Shown in pieces: positions 6,895-8,426 of a stretch of 8,426 nucleotides of DNA. Position numbers and translations under genes: made by a program. Numbering within the stretch: the stretch's first letter is position 1; each line of letters begins with the position of its first letter. Source of the DNA: Verrucomicrobiota bacterium (GTDB lineage Bacteria; Verrucomicrobiota; Verrucomicrobiia; Opitutales; Opitutaceae); contig JAEZSJ010000264.1 of assembly GCA_023443985.1 (NCBI GenBank), positions 1 to 8,426 on the forward strand, given 5' to 3'. The notes under the pieces were generated by a model. That model was not told the origin of the DNA. It saw only the letters and a program-made list of their open reading frames with translations, and made no database searches.

Positions 6895-7602
6895 TCAGCT
6901 CTCCCAATAGACGAGCCGGCCGCAGTTGTCGCAGTACACGAGCTTGGTGCCCACCCGGGCGTCGGTGCCCACGCCGTTGGAAACCTTCAGGTGGCAGCCG
7001 AAACACTTCTGGTCGCGCAGCGGCACGACGACCGGCAGCGGCACGCGTTTCACGATGCGGCCATACGCCTCCAGCGCGGGCGCCGGCACGTCCGCCCGGG
7101 CGCTCTCGAGGTCCGCCTGCAATGCCGCGAGCTGCGTGCGCAACGTCGCCTCCTTCTCCTGAAAAAGTTTGATCCGCCCCTCGTGCACGGCGATCGCCTG
7201 CGCCACGACACCCTCGGCCTCCTTCACGGCCTTCTTTGCCTCGTCGATCGCGTACATCGCCTCGAGTTCCTTCTCTTCGAGCGCGCCGATCTCGGCCAGC
7301 CCGGCGTCAATCTGGTGGCCGAGCGCCTGATACTCGTCGTTCTTCCGCACCTCGAGCTGCTGCGTCTTGAACCGCGCCACCTTCGCCTCGGCCCCGCCGA
7401 TCTCGTTCTCCAGCGCCTTGCGGCTCGCCTCGGCCTCGCGCAGCGCCGCCTTCGACGCTTCCAGACCGGCCTTCTCCTCCTCGATCTTCCGGCGGACAGC
7501 GGCGATCTCGTCCGGCGTCCGCTTGATCTGCTCCTCGAGCGACAACCGCCGCTGGTCGCGATCCTGATAGACGAGAAGTTTCTCAATCGCGGGTGAAAGC
7601 AT
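6895..7602 (-). CDS. C4-type zinc-ribbon coiled-coil protein (HP0958/CT398 family)
   Basis: This 235-residue protein has two parts. Residues about 5-172 form a long charged helical region with heptad character (EEQIKRTPDEIAAVRRKIEEE, KAALREAEASRKALENE), including the family signature VRKNDEYQALGHQI (85-98). The C-terminus is a zinc ribbon with CFGCH (Cys200, Cys203) and CDNCGRLVYW (Cys224, Cys227). All four metal ligands are present and the length is normal for the family. Characterised relatives are Helicobacter HP0958/FlgZ, which binds the sigma-54 factor RpoN and flagellin mRNA, and Chlamydia CT398/CdsZ, which is linked to RpoN and type III secretion. The role here is unknown; an RpoN or RNA link is only suggested by relatives. 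The ATG at 7602 is chosen because conservation begins there. The open frame continues far upstream to 8412, but that part is non-coding or overlaps the Rrf2 gene. Confidence 0.88.
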   Translation of the reverse strand: MLSPAIEKLLVYQDRDQRRLSLEEQIKRTPDEIAAVRRKIEEEKAGLEASKAALREAEASRKALENEIGGAEAKVARFKTQQLEVRKNDEYQALGHQIDAGLAEIGALEEKELEAMYAIDEAKKAVKEAEGVVAQAIAVHEGRIKLFQEKEATLRTQLAALQADLESARADVPAPALEAYGRIVKRVPLPVVVPLRDQKCFGCHLKVSNGVGTDARVGTKLVYCDNCGRLVYWES

Positions 7603-7811
7603 GGTCGCGGTGATGCCGTGCGCGCAAAAGCCGGTCAATCCCGCATCCGGCGAGTTGGTGTTTGCCCGCCCCCCGTCGGCAGGCGGCGGTCCCTGTCGGC
7701 CGGAGCGCCGACCCGCCTTGCCCGCCGGTTCAGCCGCCGCGCGAAATTCAGGCCGGCGGTTCGTCATCGGCCGGCCACGGCAGGCGTCCTGAGGCGCAGG
7801 AACGCGCGCGA
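7603..7811. other. Intergenic region between the Rrf2 and zinc-ribbon genes
   Basis: This 209-bp GC-rich gap contains no credible gene, and the open minus-strand frame across it has no family resemblance. A 6-bp inverted repeat GTCGGC/GCCGAC with a CGGAGC loop lies in the middle and has no T-run. On the minus strand, TTGACC (7633-7638) is a good -35, but the hexamer 17 bp away (CATCAC, 7610-7615) is a poor -10; if used, the zinc-ribbon transcript would be almost leaderless. The gap suggests that the two same-strand genes are not tightly co-transcribed. Confidence 0.4.
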
Positions 7812-8225
7812 TCAGATGTAGTACATCGGTTCGGAGTTGGGCAGCGCGAGCTTGTCGAGGGTGATCCCCCGCGCCGTCGCCTCCATCGCCCCACGCACCT
7901 CGGACCAAGCCGCCGCCACGCGTTTTCCGGAACGACCCTGCTTGCCGGAACCGAACTCGAGCAGGGCCCCGTCCACCAGACTCACGATGTCGAAGAGCGT
8001 GATCAGATCGGGCGACCGGGCGAGCGTGTAGCCCCCCTGCTTGCCCCGCCGGCTGAGGATCAGTCCGCCCTCCCGCAACTCGCCCAAGATTTGCACCATG
8101 TAGTTCGCGGGTACGGCCTCCTCCTCGGCCATCGTCTCGATGTGCGCCAACTCGCCTTTGACCTGCAGGCGCGCGATGTGCGCCAGAACACGGCAGGCGT
8201 ACTCGACTTTGACCGAAAGTTTCAC
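7812..8225 (-). CDS. Rrf2-family transcriptional regulator lacking the Fe-S cysteines
   Basis: This 137-residue repressor-like protein has the Rrf2 N-terminus MKLSVKVEYACRVLAHIA (1-18), a winged-helix domain through about residue 70 with NYMVQILGELREGGLI (41-56) and the wing RRGKQGGYTLARSP (59-72), then the dimerisation helix SEVRGAMEATARGITLDKLA (108-127). The effector loop, which holds three cysteines in IscR and NsrR, here reads VDGALLEFGSGKQGRSGKR and has none. The only cysteine is Cys11 in the DNA-binding domain. It should therefore not bind a cluster in the usual way and may sense a small molecule or redox state differently, as CymR-type members do. The start is GTG, set by family conservation. 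A palindrome directly upstream suggests autoregulation. Divergent transcription from the gene at 8411 makes that gene a possible target. Confidence 0.9.
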   Translation of the reverse strand: MKLSVKVEYACRVLAHIARLQVKGELAHIETMAEEEAVPANYMVQILGELREGGLILSRRGKQGGYTLARSPDLITLFDIVSLVDGALLEFGSGKQGRSGKRVAAAWSEVRGAMEATARGITLDKLALPNSEPMYYI

Positions 8226-8245
8226 GGGACCAACCGGTTAGGCCC
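8226..8245. promoter_or_regulatory. 20-bp imperfect palindrome abutting the Rrf2 GTG start
   Basis: On the minus strand the half sites are GGGCCTAACC and GGTTGGTCCC, matching at 8 of 10 positions with a perfect AACCGGTT core (8232-8239). The element ends at the base before the start codon, so it would overlap the ribosome binding region of the Rrf2 mRNA. A second small inverted repeat, CCAA-AAA-TTGG, lies at 8263-8273. Rrf2 proteins bind palindromes of similar size near their own promoters, so autoregulation is plausible. No direct evidence exists here. Apart from an A-run at 8378-8384, the rest of 8246-8410 shows nothing definite. Confidence 0.35.
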
Positions 8246-8410
8246 GAATCCTCGGCGAGCAACCAAAAATTGGAGTTCGCCTGCCATCGAGCGCGTGCCG
8301 CCCGGCCCATTCCTGCGTCGAAGCCTCCGGTTCGGACCGTCCCCGGGGTGGAAGTTGTTCTTGTGTCCCCCGCCCAAAAAAAGACACTTTCAGCCTTTAA
8401 GCACACCCTC

Positions 8411-8426
8411 ATGGCCGTACCTGAAG
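8411..8426 (+). CDS. Start of a divergent gene, possibly ribosomal protein bL32 (truncated by window)
   Basis: Only ATG plus four codons (M-A-V-P-E) are visible before the window ends. Many bL32 proteins begin MAVP, usually followed by Lys/Arg-rich sequence, so rpmF is a guess, and the Glu at position 5 is not the commonest residue. There is no Shine-Dalgarno, and the preceding bases are relatively AT-rich with an A-run, which fits a leader or promoter region. Too little is present to be sure that this is a gene. Confidence 0.35.

Noticed and set aside
6340..6900. Several small open frames over the RNase P RNA
   Set aside because: The conserved structural motifs of RNase P RNA explain this stretch completely, and the frames encode Arg/Pro-rich sequence with no family resemblance.
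7603..8412. N-terminal extension of the zinc-ribbon protein frame to 8412
   Set aside because: The extension crosses the Rrf2 gene in another frame and has no recognisable sequence, while family similarity begins at the ATG at 7602.

Overview
The window is GC-rich, with compact genes, few Shine-Dalgarno sequences and long spurious antisense frames. The gene families suggest a Verrucomicrobiota-like bacterium, possibly Opitutaceae. This is an inference: a zinc-ribbon coiled-coil protein of the HP0958/CT398 type, a class A RNase P RNA and PilX-type pilins fit that group but do not prove it.

Layout from left to right. Positions 1-1100 (minus strand) hold the N-terminal part of a multi-pass GT-C (family 39-like) glycosyltransferase that runs off the left edge. 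A roughly 150-185 bp divergent intergenic region follows. Next, on the plus strand, comes a two-component pair with a 4-base start/stop overlap: a CHASE4-type membrane histidine kinase of the NarL/DesK class (about 1285-2937) and its REC-LuxR response regulator (2934-3590). After a 135-bp leader with a duplicated 10-mer comes a three-gene minor-pilin operon: a PilV-like prepilin (3726-4211), a PilW-like prepilin (4208-4759, again a 4-base overlap) and a long PilX-like protein (4772-6223) with a large glycine/asparagine-rich, probably beta-solenoid C-terminal region. A 13-bp GC-rich hairpin separates this operon from a convergent RNase P RNA gene (rnpB, minus strand, about 6326-6761).

The right side is minus-strand: a C4 zinc-ribbon coiled-coil protein (6895-7602) and, 209 bp upstream of it, an Rrf2-family repressor with a GTG start (7812-8225) preceded by a 20-bp imperfect palindrome. 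The last 16 bases begin a divergent plus-strand gene starting MAVPE, possibly ribosomal protein bL32.

How the genes may work together: the kinase/regulator pair probably senses an extracytoplasmic signal and, from its position, may control the pilin operon immediately downstream. The three pilins would form a tip or initiation complex for a type IV pilus or type II secretion pseudopilus whose main machinery lies elsewhere. I see no mobile element, CRISPR array, tRNA or defence locus. The most promising undescribed elements are the repeat-bearing leader before the pilin operon and the architecture of the PilX-like protein. I do not see convincing evidence of a wholly new system.
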